A stretch of DNA of 22,352 nt from Actinomycetes bacterium (lineage in GTDB: Bacteria; Actinomycetota; Acidimicrobiia; Acidimicrobiales; CADCSY01): positions 1-22,352 of the forward strand of contig JAODBP010000295.1 of NCBI GenBank assembly GCA_025464025.1, read 5' to 3'. Below, piece after piece: positions 7,473-15,218 of this stretch. The number at the start of each line of letters is the position of its first letter. Within the stretch, counting starts at the first letter, position 1. The translations under genes and the position numbers were made by a program. Under the pieces are notes generated by a model that ran no database searches, had not been told where the DNA came from, and worked only from the letters and a program-made list of their open reading frames with translations.

Positions 7473-9362
7473 TCAGCGGAACGTGAGCGGCGCGACGTAG
7501 AGGCGGCGGTGCCCGCCGCAGGCGTAGCTGGTGCACCCCTTGTCCCAGCCGTGGTAGCTGATCCACCACGCACCCGACGTGTCCTGGGCGACGGTGCCGC
7601 CGCCCGGTCCCTGCACGTTGCCGTACGACCCGGTGATCGGGTTCTGGGCCGTGGTGCACGGGCCGGCCGGGCCCTGGCACACGGCGTACCCGGTGGCGTA
7701 CGACGGCTTCTCCCAGTTCCCGCCGGTGTGGAACAGGTAGTAGACGCCGCCGGCCAGGACCATCTGCGGGTTGTCGGTCGTGGCCTGCCACGGGTACTTC
7801 TGCGTGTTCTTCGCCAGCACCTCGCGGATGGGCCCGTCGAGGTTCACGCCGTCGGCCTTGAGCTGGATGGCCCACACCTTGCTCACCGCGCCCGACGACC
7901 CGTCGTTGTTCTTCCAGTGGAGCCACGGGCGCCCGTCGGCGTCGATGAACGGCTGCGGGTCGATCGAGCCGCCGAGGCTGCCCTGGCAGATGATCGGTCC
8001 GGTCGACCGGTCGACGAACGGGCCGGTGGGTGCGGCCGAGGTGGCGACGGTGATGCAGAACTGCCCCGTCGTCTTCATCTGGGCGGCGTAGAACATCACG
8101 TAGTGCCCGCCGTAGAAGAACACGCCGGGCGCCCACTGGGCGTTGGGCCGCTGCCACGACGGCACCCCCGCGAGGGCCGTCGACCCGTACGGCTTGCCGG
8201 TGATCGTGTGCCAGCCGGTGTCGGGCCGGGTCGACGTGAGCACGCCGATGTTGTTCCCCCACGTGGTGCCGGTCGTGTAGGCGTACCAGGTCGTCCCGAA
8301 GCGCACGATCTGGGGGTCGGGCCCCTCCTCGCCCCACGCCGGCGTCGCGGTCTGGGCCACCGAGATGGTGCGGGCCGTGCCGGGCGGGCACTGGGTGCGG
8401 TCCTCGACGCCGCTGGCCAGCGCGCCGGGGCCGCCGAGCAGCACGAGGCGCCCGGGGTTCAGCCGGTTGATCTCGGCGTTCACGCCGGCGGGCACGCAGT
8501 TGCCCCGCACCAGCAGGATCGACGTCGCGCCGGCTGCCGCGGCCGGGCCGCCGGCGAGCGCGTCGGCGAAGGCGTTGCCGGTGGCGAGGTAGACCGAGCC
8601 CACGCCCGGCGCGGCGATGCGGGCCGAGAGGGCGGCGGCCGTGGCGTAGCGGTCGGCCCCACCGATCCGGGTGGTGTCGGCCACGATGGCGCGCACCTGG
8701 CCCTCGACGGCGGTGTCGACGCTGCCGGTGCCACCGAGCACGATCGCCCGCCGGGCCCCGAGCCGGCGCAGCTCGCTGGCGGTGGCCGCGGGCAGGCCGT
8801 GGGCGGTGACGAGCAGGAGCGGCGCGCCGTCGTGGGCCGCGGCGGGGACGCCGGCGAGGGCGTCGGGGTAGCTGTCGCCGTTGGCCACGTACACGGTCGC
8901 CGCCGACGGGAAGGCGCCCTGCGACACGGCCGCCGCCGTCGAGTACCGCTCGGGGCCCGACACCCGGGTGACGGCGCCCGACGTGTAGGTGCGGAGCTGG
9001 GCCAGCACCGAGTCGGGCACGGCACCGGCGCCTCCCACGACGGTGATGGCGCCCGGCTTCAACCGGGTCAGCTCGTCGACGACGGCCTGCGGGATGCGGC
9101 CGGCGTCGACCAGGAGGACGGGGCCCTTCTTGGCTCCCGCCGCCGCTCCGGCGGCGAGGGCGTCGGGGAAGTTGCGCCCGGTCACGACGTAGGCGACGGG
9201 CACACCGGCCGCGAACGCCGATCGGGAGACGGCAGCCGCGGTGGCGTACCGGTCGGGCCCCGCCAGCCGGCTGGTCGTGGCCGCCCCGGCCGGGCCGGCG
9301 ACGAGGGTCGTGGCCACGAGGGTGGCCGCGACGAGGAGCACGGACAGGCGGGTGCGGTGCAT
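7473..9362 (-). CDS. Secreted wall-anchored protein: three CWB2 repeats plus GH43-like propeller
   Basis: This is a 629-aa protein. The start at the ATG at 9362 gives a clear signal peptide (MHRTRLSVLLVAATLVATT, cleavage near AGPAGA-AT). Three cell-wall-binding type 2 repeats follow at about 30-300, each opening with [GS][PG][AE/D]RY[AS]TAAA[VL]S, containing a FPDALA/YPDALA/FADALA block, and ending VVGGAGAV/VLGGTGSV/LLGGPGAL. The rest is a five-bladed GH43-type beta-propeller: GPDPQIVRFGTTWYAY, NAQWAPGVFFYGGHYVMFYA, SIDPQPFIDADGRPWLHW, DNPQMVLAGGVYYLF and QGPGGGTVAQ...WWISYHG. GH43 enzymes cleave arabinan- or xylan-type glycans. The usual general-acid Glu seems to be Asp in TTDNPQM, and the usual GPGH near the end reads GPGG, so activity is uncertain. 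Confidence 0.85.
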   Translation of the reverse strand: MHRTRLSVLLVAATLVATTLVAGPAGAATTSRLAGPDRYATAAAVSRSAFAAGVPVAYVVTGRNFPDALAAGAAAGAKKGPVLLVDAGRIPQAVVDELTRLKPGAITVVGGAGAVPDSVLAQLRTYTSGAVTRVSGPERYSTAAAVSQGAFPSAATVYVANGDSYPDALAGVPAAAHDGAPLLLVTAHGLPAATASELRRLGARRAIVLGGTGSVDTAVEGQVRAIVADTTRIGGADRYATAAALSARIAAPGVGSVYLATGNAFADALAGGPAAAAGATSILLVRGNCVPAGVNAEINRLNPGRLVLLGGPGALASGVEDRTQCPPGTARTISVAQTATPAWGEEGPDPQIVRFGTTWYAYTTGTTWGNNIGVLTSTRPDTGWHTITGKPYGSTALAGVPSWQRPNAQWAPGVFFYGGHYVMFYAAQMKTTGQFCITVATSAAPTGPFVDRSTGPIICQGSLGGSIDPQPFIDADGRPWLHWKNNDGSSGAVSKVWAIQLKADGVNLDGPIREVLAKNTQKYPWQATTDNPQMVLAGGVYYLFHTGGNWEKPSYATGYAVCQGPAGPCTTAQNPITGSYGNVQGPGGGTVAQDTSGAWWISYHGWDKGCTSYACGGHRRLYVAPLTFR

Positions 9363-9512
9363 CACCCGGGGACGTACCCAGGAACCGGAAGGGCGACCTC
9401 CGGAGGTGTGCGGAGAGGCACGCTGGTTCCGCCCGACGTTCTGTTCGGACGGCTGACGCCGCCCGGACAGGGCGACTGTGCTCATGGAGAGCTCGCCTGT
9501 CGGCTCGCTCTC

Positions 9513-10010
9513 TCAGTCGTCGAGGCAGACCATGGCGCTGACCGTCGGCCGGTGCCGGGCGAGCTGGCCCCGTGCCCGCTCACCGAGCTCGACCAGGCCC
9601 ACGATCACCGTCGCCCGCTGGCGCGGCGTCGGCTCCTCGACCAGGCGGGCCCACTCCCGGCGCACGGCGTGGGCCAGGCGCTGCTCGCGATCGCCGAGCG
9701 TGGCGGCCGCCGTCTCCATCCGCACCATGTCGTCGGCGACTGTGACGGGGCTGTCAGCCCGGACCGCGTCCTTGATCAGCGGGAGCAGGTCGGCGTAGAG
9801 CAGCCGGGCCGCCTCCGAGGCGGTCAGGTCGAGATCGATCACGGGCGCATCCTTCGGCGATTCATCGGGTCGTTGCTCGATGTGGCGGTCCCACAGGGCA
9901 CCGGCGAGGCCGGCGCTGAACATGGTCTCGGAGCGCCAGCCACAGGTGCAGACCGCGGTGAAGCGAGCGGGGCGGCGGAAGTCGATGCGTTCGAGGCGGT
10001 GGTCGGTCAC
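9513..10010 (-). CDS. CxCGW-motif protein, long form (paralogue B)
   Basis: This is a 165-aa protein, collinear with the 164-aa product at 4767-5261. It shares the N-terminal HRLxRIDFxRPxR, the motif C21-T-C23-G-W25-R-S-E with W40-D-x-H43 at identical spacing, and a helical C-terminal half with RQRATVIVGLVELGERAR. The start is the GTG at 10010 with a strong GAGGGAGG ribosome site just upstream. It lacks the extra Cys at position 18 of its paralogue, so only CxC and the His are common to all family members here. Its 5' neighbour in the same direction is the degenerate ATPase gene, 133 bp away. A separate promoter is likely in that gap. Confidence 0.8.
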   Translation of the reverse strand: MTDHRLERIDFRRPARFTAVCTCGWRSETMFSAGLAGALWDRHIEQRPDESPKDAPVIDLDLTASEAARLLYADLLPLIKDAVRADSPVTVADDMVRMETAAATLGDREQRLAHAVRREWARLVEEPTPRQRATVIVGLVELGERARGQLARHRPTVSAMVCLDD

Positions 10011-10143
10011 GACCCTCCCTCGTGATCGGGGGTGACGGTCACGACTTCGCCCTGCCCGTGAAGCCCACCTCCCCACGCATCAGATGTTCACGGTCGTGGA
10101 GAACGAATCGCGAGCCCCAACCGACCGGTGGCGCTCGGTGGCG

Positions 10144-10515
10144 CTAGGGCAAGTGGCGCAGCTCGCACCACACGAGCTTCCCTTCATCGGTCGGGTCCCA
10201 ACCCCAGCGGTCGGCGATGGCGTCGAGGAGGTAGAGGCTGAGCTTCGGCTCCCCCGACCGGTCCGGCGCCGCCGGGAGCGAGGGGAGGCCGTCGGTCACC
10301 TCGATGCGGACGACCTCGTCGATCGACACGCGGATCTGGAAGTCGTCGCTGGCGTGGAGGACCGAGCTGGTGGCGAGCTCGCTCACGAGCAGCGCCGCCC
10401 GGTCGACGAGCGCGTCGGGGCAGCCGGCCTGGAGCAGGACGTCGCTGACGAAGTGGCGGGCGCGCGGCACGCTCGCCGGCTCGCAGCCGAGATCGATCTG
10501 ATGGGAGCGGGCCAC
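10144..10515 (-). CDS. Degenerate RsbW-type (HATPase_c_2) protein
   Basis: This is a 123-aa protein matching the anti-sigma/serine-kinase ATPase fold: LLVSELATSSVLHA (N-box region, 42-55), IEVTDGLP (G1 region, 71-78) and LLDAIADRWGW (96-106), ending with KLVWCEL. Key ATP-site features are altered. The N-box Asn is Ser50, and the Gly-rich segment before LLDAIADRWG reads EPKLSL instead of a GxGL type. It therefore may bind a partner without using ATP. The GTG at 10515 starts 2 nt after the stop of the GGDEF-like gene, so the two are translationally coupled. RsbW-like proteins usually control sigma factors, and an ECF sigma operon lies just upstream. Confidence 0.75.
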   Translation of the reverse strand: MARSHQIDLGCEPASVPRARHFVSDVLLQAGCPDALVDRAALLVSELATSSVLHASDDFQIRVSIDEVVRIEVTDGLPSLPAAPDRSGEPKLSLYLLDAIADRWGWDPTDEGKLVWCELRHLP

Positions 10516-10517
10516 TG

Positions 10518-11459
10518 CTAGGAGCGTTGCGAGGCGAACAGCGCGGCGCGGGCAGACTCGGCCGTGTCGATCGGCGCGGCCCGCGGCGTGTGGAGGGCGG
10601 CACCGACGTGGAGCCGGCGGTGGGGGTGCTCGATGGCCCACGTGTCGAGCACCCGCCGGACGACGAGGTCGACCGGGCCGCGCACCTCGCGGAGCACCAC
10701 GACGAAGGCCTCGTCGCTGAACCGGGCGACCACGTCGCCGGGCCGGATGGCGTTGCGGAGGTGGAGCCCGAGGTGGCCCTGGAGCACGTCGGCCGCCTCG
10801 TCGCCGACCTGGCGCCGGATGGTGGCCACGCCATCCACCTCGCAGATGACCACGGCGTCGCCGGTGTGCAGCGAGGCGATCGCGGTCGTGCCCTGGGCCC
10901 GGTCGCCGACGCCGGTGATCGGGTCGCGGCCGACGGCGTCGACGATGGCGCCGTAGCGCTGGAGGGCGGACCCGGCGGCCCAGCCGAACAGCCCGAGCAG
11001 CGAGAGGGTGAACGGGTCGAGGGGCCGGCGGGGCCGGGCGATGCTCACCGCCGCGATCACGCCGCCGATGCCGGTGAGCGGCACCAGCAGCGGGTCGCCG
11101 GGTTGGATGCGGCCGCCGCGGAGGATGCGCTCGAGGCCGGGCGACACGCCGAGCTCGGGGTCGGGCGGCGGCGGGTGGATGCCCTGGTGCCCGAGCACGA
11201 GCAGGCGGCCGGGCCCGGGCTGGAACAGCGCGGTCCCCGTGCCCTGCCCGAGCTCGGTGCCGATGCGGCAGATCGTCCGGGCGATGGCGTCCCGGTCGTC
11301 GACGTGGCTCAGGGACGAGAAGGCGAGGAGCAGGTCGTGGAGCTCCTCGACGTGCGCCTGGCTCTCCAGGCGTGAGCGACGGAGGGCGCGGGTGAAGAGG
11401 GTGATGGCGAGACCCACCACGAATGGGCCCAATCCGAAGAACCACAAGGAAACGGACAA
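10518..11459 (-). CDS. Membrane-anchored GAF plus degenerate GGDEF protein
   Basis: This is a 313-aa protein. Residues 3-26 form one membrane helix. About 40-165 look like a GAF-type sensor domain. About 178-313 form a GGDEF-type domain starting with DPITGVGDR (179-187), the usual DxLTGxxNR start. The active-site loop reads RFSDEAF (246-252) where diguanylate cyclases have RxGG[DE]EF, so synthesis of c-di-GMP is unlikely and a regulatory or binding role is more likely. The start is TTG at 11459, supported by AGGAG 9 nt upstream. The gene has its own promoter-like element at 11509-11539, shared with the peptide operon at 15219. It is coupled to the RsbW-like gene downstream. Confidence 0.8.
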   Translation of the reverse strand: MSVSLWFFGLGPFVVGLAITLFTRALRRSRLESQAHVEELHDLLLAFSSLSHVDDRDAIARTICRIGTELGQGTGTALFQPGPGRLLVLGHQGIHPPPPDPELGVSPGLERILRGGRIQPGDPLLVPLTGIGGVIAAVSIARPRRPLDPFTLSLLGLFGWAAGSALQRYGAIVDAVGRDPITGVGDRAQGTTAIASLHTGDAVVICEVDGVATIRRQVGDEAADVLQGHLGLHLRNAIRPGDVVARFSDEAFVVVLREVRGPVDLVVRRVLDTWAIEHPHRRLHVGAALHTPRAAPIDTAESARAALFASQRS

Positions 11460-11508
11460 AGGGGGATGCTCCTGTACGTGCCTGCCGACCGGGATGCGTC
11501 AGGCCTTC

Positions 11509-11539
11509 TTACAGAGCGAGCTCGGCGCTGCCTGATACA
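11509..11539 (-). promoter_or_regulatory. Bipartite promoter-like element upstream of the GGDEF-ATPase operon
   Basis: On the minus strand it reads TGTATCAGGC-N11-CGCTCTGTAA and ends 49 bp before the TTG at 11459. All 20 defined bases and the 11-bp spacer length match the element at 15159-15189. TATCAG and CTGTAA within it are 17 bp apart, a normal -35/-10 spacing. Confidence 0.65.
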
Positions 11540-11556
11540 CGGTCCACTCGAAATGG

Positions 11557-14109
11557 TCAGCCCCGGCCGAAGCAGGTGAAGGCCGCGCCGGCGTGGGTCG
11601 GCGCATCGGTCCCGGCTCGCCGGAGCGCGACGGCCGGGCGGCTGGTGCGCAGCGCGTGGTGGAAGGCGGCCATCAGGGGCGGCGCCAGTTCGTCCGCCAC
11701 CGGCAGGGTGCTGGCGATGAGCGACGTGGTGCCGGAGCGGAGGAAGCTCGCGGTCAGGCCGAGGAGCTCGTCGCCGGCGTCGACCGACGACTGCCCGGCG
11801 CCGCAGGCCGAGAGGACCACGACGGGCGGCGTCCGGCGCAACCGGTCGAGGTCGTGCACCAGGAGGGGGCCGTCGGCGAGCTGGAGCGACGAGTAGAGCG
11901 GGTTGTCGGCGCGGAACGTGGCGTGGACGGCGAGGTGGGCGACGTCGACGCCGGCCAGGGCGGCGAGCACGGCGGTGGTGGTGGCGGTCGCACCGTCGAG
12001 CACCTCGGCCTCGGGGTAGCACGCGGCCACGGCGGCGGCTTCGGCGCTGCCGCCGGGCACGCCGTGGGCCACCACGAGAGCGCGGGGCCCACCCGGCCGG
12101 CTCGGGGCCCGGAGCCACAGCCGGGCCGACGGGGCCACGGTGGTCGCCCGGCCGGCGAGGGAGGGGAGCAGCGGCCACGGCACGGCGTGGAGGGCGCCGG
12201 TCGGCACGACCACGACCTCGTCGCCGTCGCCGAGGTCGAGGTTGCGGAGCAGGAGCTCGTCGAGGTGGGCGGCGCCGGCCGTGGCTGCGTCGCGCATGGC
12301 CGGCGCGGCGGAGGGCCGGGCCAAGCGGGACGCAGCCATGCGGAGGCCGCGCACCTCGCGGACGACCTGAGCCAGCGGTGCCGGAGCATGCATGTGGACG
12401 CCCCGCCGGTCGACCGTCACCGGGTGCACCTCGCCGTCGTGGACGACGAACTCGACGAGGGTCCCCTCACCGAGGGCGGCGACGAGCTGCTCGATGTCGA
12501 GGTCGGCGGCCGGGTCGACCTCGGCGGCGCCCACCGCCCGCGCCCGGCGATCGACGTCGGCCTCCAGCCGGCGGCGCCGGTGGTCGAGCTCGGCCCGGCG
12601 GTAGGTGGGCAGCCGGTCGTCCTCGAGCCGGCGCAGGACCGAGCGCAGCTCGGTGAGATCACCCTCGACCGGGAGGTCGGTGACGCTCGGGGCCAGGCTC
12701 CCGGCCCGCCACCGCTCGGCCCAGACCAGCACCCGGCGCGGGCGGCGGGATTCGAGCGCCAGCTCGATGCCGAGGTCGACGAGGGGCTCGACGACCACCC
12801 CGGCGCGGACCCGCAGCTCGGTGGCGGCGAGCGAGACGGCGTTCACCGATGCGACGCGGACACCAGCGGCCGCCGCCCGCGAGGCGCCGCCATCGTCGCC
12901 TTGGGCGCGGCGGAGCATGGCCAGGGCGTACCACCCCCGCAACCGCCGTGCGGCCGGACCCCTCCGCCGGTGCTCGGCGACCGCCGCCAGGTCGTCCAGG
13001 GCGGCGTCGCCGTCGCCGTCGGCCAGGGCGGTGGTGCCGGCGAGCAGGCGGGCCTCGAGCGACGCATCGGTCCAGCCGGCCTCGGCCAGCTCGGCGGCGT
13101 GGCGCCGGACCTCGTGCGGGTCTGCCGGTCCGGCCAGGCGCAGCGCGGTGAAGGCGGCGAGCGTCGACCAGGCCGGGCGGTCCTGCTGGGCGAACAGGGC
13201 CCCGGCCTCGGCCGCCGCGCCGGGGTCGGGTCGGCCGGCGGCGGCGCTGGCCTCGGCGAGGACGAGGAGCGCCTCGCCCAGGTGGCCGTCCTGGCCGGCG
13301 TCGCGCATGCCCCGGACGGCGCCGGCCGCCGCCTCGAAGGCCTCGGCGATGAGGTTGAGCTCCAGCAGGGCCCGCGCCTCGTCCAGCAACCCCTCGGGCC
13401 GCGTCACCCCCAGCCGCTCGTGGACACGCCGGGCCTCCTGGTACGAGCGGAGTGCCTCGGCCAGCTCGCCCGTCGTGGCCGCGACGAACCCCCGGTTGTG
13501 GTGGACGTCGGCGGCGTGGAGCTCCATGCCGAGCTGGGTGAAGAGGGCTTCGGCCCGCTCGAGGTCGCGGTGGGCGGCGTCGGGCACCGCCAGCCAACCG
13601 AGCAGGACGCCCCGGTTGGCCGTGGCCAGGGCCTCGTTGAGGGCGTCGTCGGCGGCGCGGGCCGTCGCCACCGCTTCGTCGAACAGGCGGCGGGCCTCGT
13701 CGAGGCGGTCGAGGCGCTGGAGGACGTAGGCCCGCTGCATGAGGACGAGCCCGGCGTCGTCCGCCGCGCCCAGGGCGGCGGCCCGGTCGAGGGCGGCGAG
13801 CGCCAGCTCGAAGCCGCCCATGGCGATGTGCACCGACGCCAGGCTCACCAGCGCCCGGGTCTCCTCGACCGGCAGGCCGGCGTCGCGGGCCAGCTCGGCC
13901 GCGAGCTCGGTCAGGCGGAGGGCGTTGGCGTAGTCGTGCCCCTCGCGGGCGGCCATCCCGAGGGCCCGGTGGGCGACCGAGAGGGTGTCGGCCTCACCGC
14001 GGCCGCGGTGGATGGCCGCCTCGGCCATCGCCCGGGCCCGCTCGGGATCGGCCCGGGCGAGCTCGAGGGCCCGAGCCGCAAGTGCACGGGCGTGCGGCTT
14101 CGAGCTCAG
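11557..14109 (-). CDS. TPR-CHAT caspase-like protease
   Basis: This is a large protein, 823 aa from the ATG at 14028. Residues 1-440 are helical TPR-like repeats with alternating short Ala-rich helices. About 560-823 form a CHAT (caspase HetF-associated) domain. The catalytic pair is visible: His702 in HLAVHATF and Cys742 in VVLSACGAG (numbered from 14028). CHAT proteins are peptidases of the caspase/separase clan, often controlled by their TPR part. The start is uncertain. TPR-like sequence (ARALELARADPERARAM) continues in frame upstream of 14028 with no ATG, GTG or TTG. The only candidate before the preceding gene's stop is a CTG at 14109, used here for the end coordinate. It follows a sigma factor and a small protein in one operon. 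Confidence 0.85.
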   Translation of the reverse strand: MSSKPHARALAARALELARADPERARAMAEAAIHRGRGEADTLSVAHRALGMAAREGHDYANALRLTELAAELARDAGLPVEETRALVSLASVHIAMGGFELALAALDRAAALGAADDAGLVLMQRAYVLQRLDRLDEARRLFDEAVATARAADDALNEALATANRGVLLGWLAVPDAAHRDLERAEALFTQLGMELHAADVHHNRGFVAATTGELAEALRSYQEARRVHERLGVTRPEGLLDEARALLELNLIAEAFEAAAGAVRGMRDAGQDGHLGEALLVLAEASAAAGRPDPGAAAEAGALFAQQDRPAWSTLAAFTALRLAGPADPHEVRRHAAELAEAGWTDASLEARLLAGTTALADGDGDAALDDLAAVAEHRRRGPAARRLRGWYALAMLRRAQGDDGGASRAAAAGVRVASVNAVSLAATELRVRAGVVVEPLVDLGIELALESRRPRRVLVWAERWRAGSLAPSVTDLPVEGDLTELRSVLRRLEDDRLPTYRRAELDHRRRRLEADVDRRARAVGAAEVDPAADLDIEQLVAALGEGTLVEFVVHDGEVHPVTVDRRGVHMHAPAPLAQVVREVRGLRMAASRLARPSAAPAMRDAATAGAAHLDELLLRNLDLGDGDEVVVVPTGALHAVPWPLLPSLAGRATTVAPSARLWLRAPSRPGGPRALVVAHGVPGGSAEAAAVAACYPEAEVLDGATATTTAVLAALAGVDVAHLAVHATFRADNPLYSSLQLADGPLLVHDLDRLRRTPPVVVLSACGAGQSSVDAGDELLGLTASFLRSGTTSLIASTLPVADELAPPLMAAFHHALRTSRPAVALRRAGTDAPTHAGAAFTCFGRG

Positions 14110-14115
14110 ATCAGC

Positions 14116-14559
14116 TCAGAGGTTGACCCACTCCGTGGTCACCCATTTGCCGGCGACGGCGACACGGAGGCGGAAGGGTCCCGAGGGCGGCTGATCGAGG
14201 AAGAACCGGCCCAGCTCGTCGACGTCGGCGTCGTGGATGCTGTCGGGCGTCTGGAGCTCGACCGTGGCCGGGCCGGTGGGGCTCACGTGACCGATCAGGC
14301 CGTCGGTGTCGAGGTCGACGTCGATGGTGAGGTCCTCGACGCCGAAGGTCAGCTGGCGGGTCGTGCCGCCCCGGATGCCGACGAGGGCCTCGTCGAGCAG
14401 CGAGTCGAACAGCAGGTCGGCGAGCTCGTCGTCGAGGGTGCGGAGGGCGAAGGCGCTCCGGCTGACGGTGAACAGCTCGGCCGGCACGGGGTCGTGCACG
14501 GCGGCCAGGCCGCGCATGCGCTCGAGCAGCTCGTCGTCGTCGATCGGAAGGACGCTCAC
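14116..14559 (-). CDS. Conserved-type small protein between ECF sigma and CHAT genes
   Basis: This is a 147-aa protein of unknown function. Residues 1-55 are helical and acidic, including DPVPAELFTVSRSAFALRTLDDELADLLFDS. The rest looks like a small beta domain ending VTTEWVNL. I recall similar proteins between sigma and CHAT genes in other Actinobacteria, from memory and unchecked. The start is GTG at 14559, whose GTGA overlaps the sigma-factor stop, so the two are coupled. Its stop lies only 6 nt before the possible CTG start of the CHAT gene, in the same frame. By position it could be an anti-sigma factor or the protease substrate; this is inference. Confidence 0.7.
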   Translation of the reverse strand: MSVLPIDDDELLERMRGLAAVHDPVPAELFTVSRSAFALRTLDDELADLLFDSLLDEALVGIRGGTTRQLTFGVEDLTIDVDLDTDGLIGHVSPTGPATVELQTPDSIHDADVDELGRFFLDQPPSGPFRLRVAVAGKWVTTEWVNL

Positions 14560-15137
14560 GCTTCACACTCCCCGTGGTCGCCGGTCGGGTCCTCGAAGAA
14601 GCCCCGCAGCCGCTGGAGGCAGCGGGCCCGCCGGGGGCCGATGCTGCCGACGGGCATGTCGAGGGCGGCGCTGACCTCGGCGTAGGACGGCGCCGGGTCG
14701 GCCATCAGCACCCGCAGGAGCGAACGGCACAGCGTGGGGAGCGAGCTGAACGCACCCCACAGCCGGGCGTCCTGCTCGGCGCGGAGCACCGGCTCCTCGG
14801 GGCTGTCGCCAGGGGCTTCGTGCCAGGGGGCGACCTCGACGCCGATCGGGACGTCGCGCTGGCTGCCGCGGAGCACCCGGAGCGACTCGCGGCGGGCCGT
14901 GGTGACGAGCCAGGCCGAGACCCGCTCGGGGTCGCGGAGGCGGTGGAGGTTCTCGGCCAAGCGCAGCCAGGTGGTCTGGACCACGTCGGCGGCGTCGGTC
15001 TGGTCGAGCCCGTTGGAGCGGGCCACCGTCCACAGGAGGCCGGTGAGGTCGTCGACCAACTGGTCCCAGGCGTCCTGATCGCCGACGGACGCGCGGCCGA
15101 CGAGGTCCAGCGCGCGTTCCGGTGTGACGAGGCTCAC
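14556..15137 (-). CDS. ECF-type RNA polymerase sigma factor
   Basis: This is a 193-aa protein with sigma70 region 2 at about 15-90 (LLWTVARSNGLDQTDAADVVQTTWLRLAENL, then SAWLVTTARRESLRVLR) and region 4 at about 128-180 (LPTLCRSLLRVLM, then SYAEVSAALDMPVGSIGPRRARCLQRLR). No long extension is present, as in classical ECF factors. I chose the GTG at 15137: a TAGAAT -10-like box lies exactly 6 nt upstream, as expected for leaderless actinobacterial transcripts, and there is no ribosome site. A TTG at 15143 would add two residues. It heads the operon with the 147-aa protein and the TPR-CHAT protease, and is divergent from the micro-peptide operon. Confidence 0.9.
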   Translation of the reverse strand: MSLVTPERALDLVGRASVGDQDAWDQLVDDLTGLLWTVARSNGLDQTDAADVVQTTWLRLAENLHRLRDPERVSAWLVTTARRESLRVLRGSQRDVPIGVEVAPWHEAPGDSPEEPVLRAEQDARLWGAFSSLPTLCRSLLRVLMADPAPSYAEVSAALDMPVGSIGPRRARCLQRLRGFFEDPTGDHGECEA

Positions 15138-15143
15138 GAACAA

Positions 15144-15149
15144 ATTCTA
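15144..15149 (-). promoter_or_regulatory. -10 box for a leaderless sigma-factor transcript
   Basis: TAGAAT on the minus strand, followed by 6 nt and then the GTG of the sigma gene. It fits the TANNNT-N6/7-start pattern of leaderless actinobacterial mRNAs. No convincing -35 was seen. Confidence 0.5.
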
Positions 15150-15158
15150 CGGCAGAGA

Positions 15159-15189
15159 TGTATCAGGCGTCCCCCTTCGCGCTCTGTAA
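15159..15189 (+). promoter_or_regulatory. Bipartite promoter-like element upstream of the micro-peptide operon
   Basis: TGTATCAGGC, 11 bp, CGCTCTGTAA. It ends 29 bp before the first micro-ORF and matches 11509-11539 at all 20 defined bases with the same spacing and the same orientation to its gene. It is a likely promoter for a dedicated sigma factor, the adjacent ECF factor being the obvious candidate. Confidence 0.65.
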
Positions 15190-15218
15190 CCGCGACTACC
15201 GAGCCCCGGAGGACCGAA

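Noticed and set aside
9363..9512. c-di-AMP riboswitch or terminator upstream of the CWB2 gene
   Set aside because: The 150-bp leader has an 8-bp hairpin (9447-9466, one G-T pair) but none of the conserved riboswitch segments I know, and no T-tract.
10084..10521. 145-codon plus-strand frame opposite the RsbW-like gene
   Set aside because: It overlaps a gene with clear family motifs on the other strand and has shadow-type composition.
11593..14685. Very long open frame (over 1000 codons) on the plus strand
   Set aside because: It is antisense to the TPR-CHAT, 147-aa and sigma genes. Its composition (Gly/Arg/Val/Ala/Glu-rich, no domains) is what high-GC third positions produce on the opposite strand.
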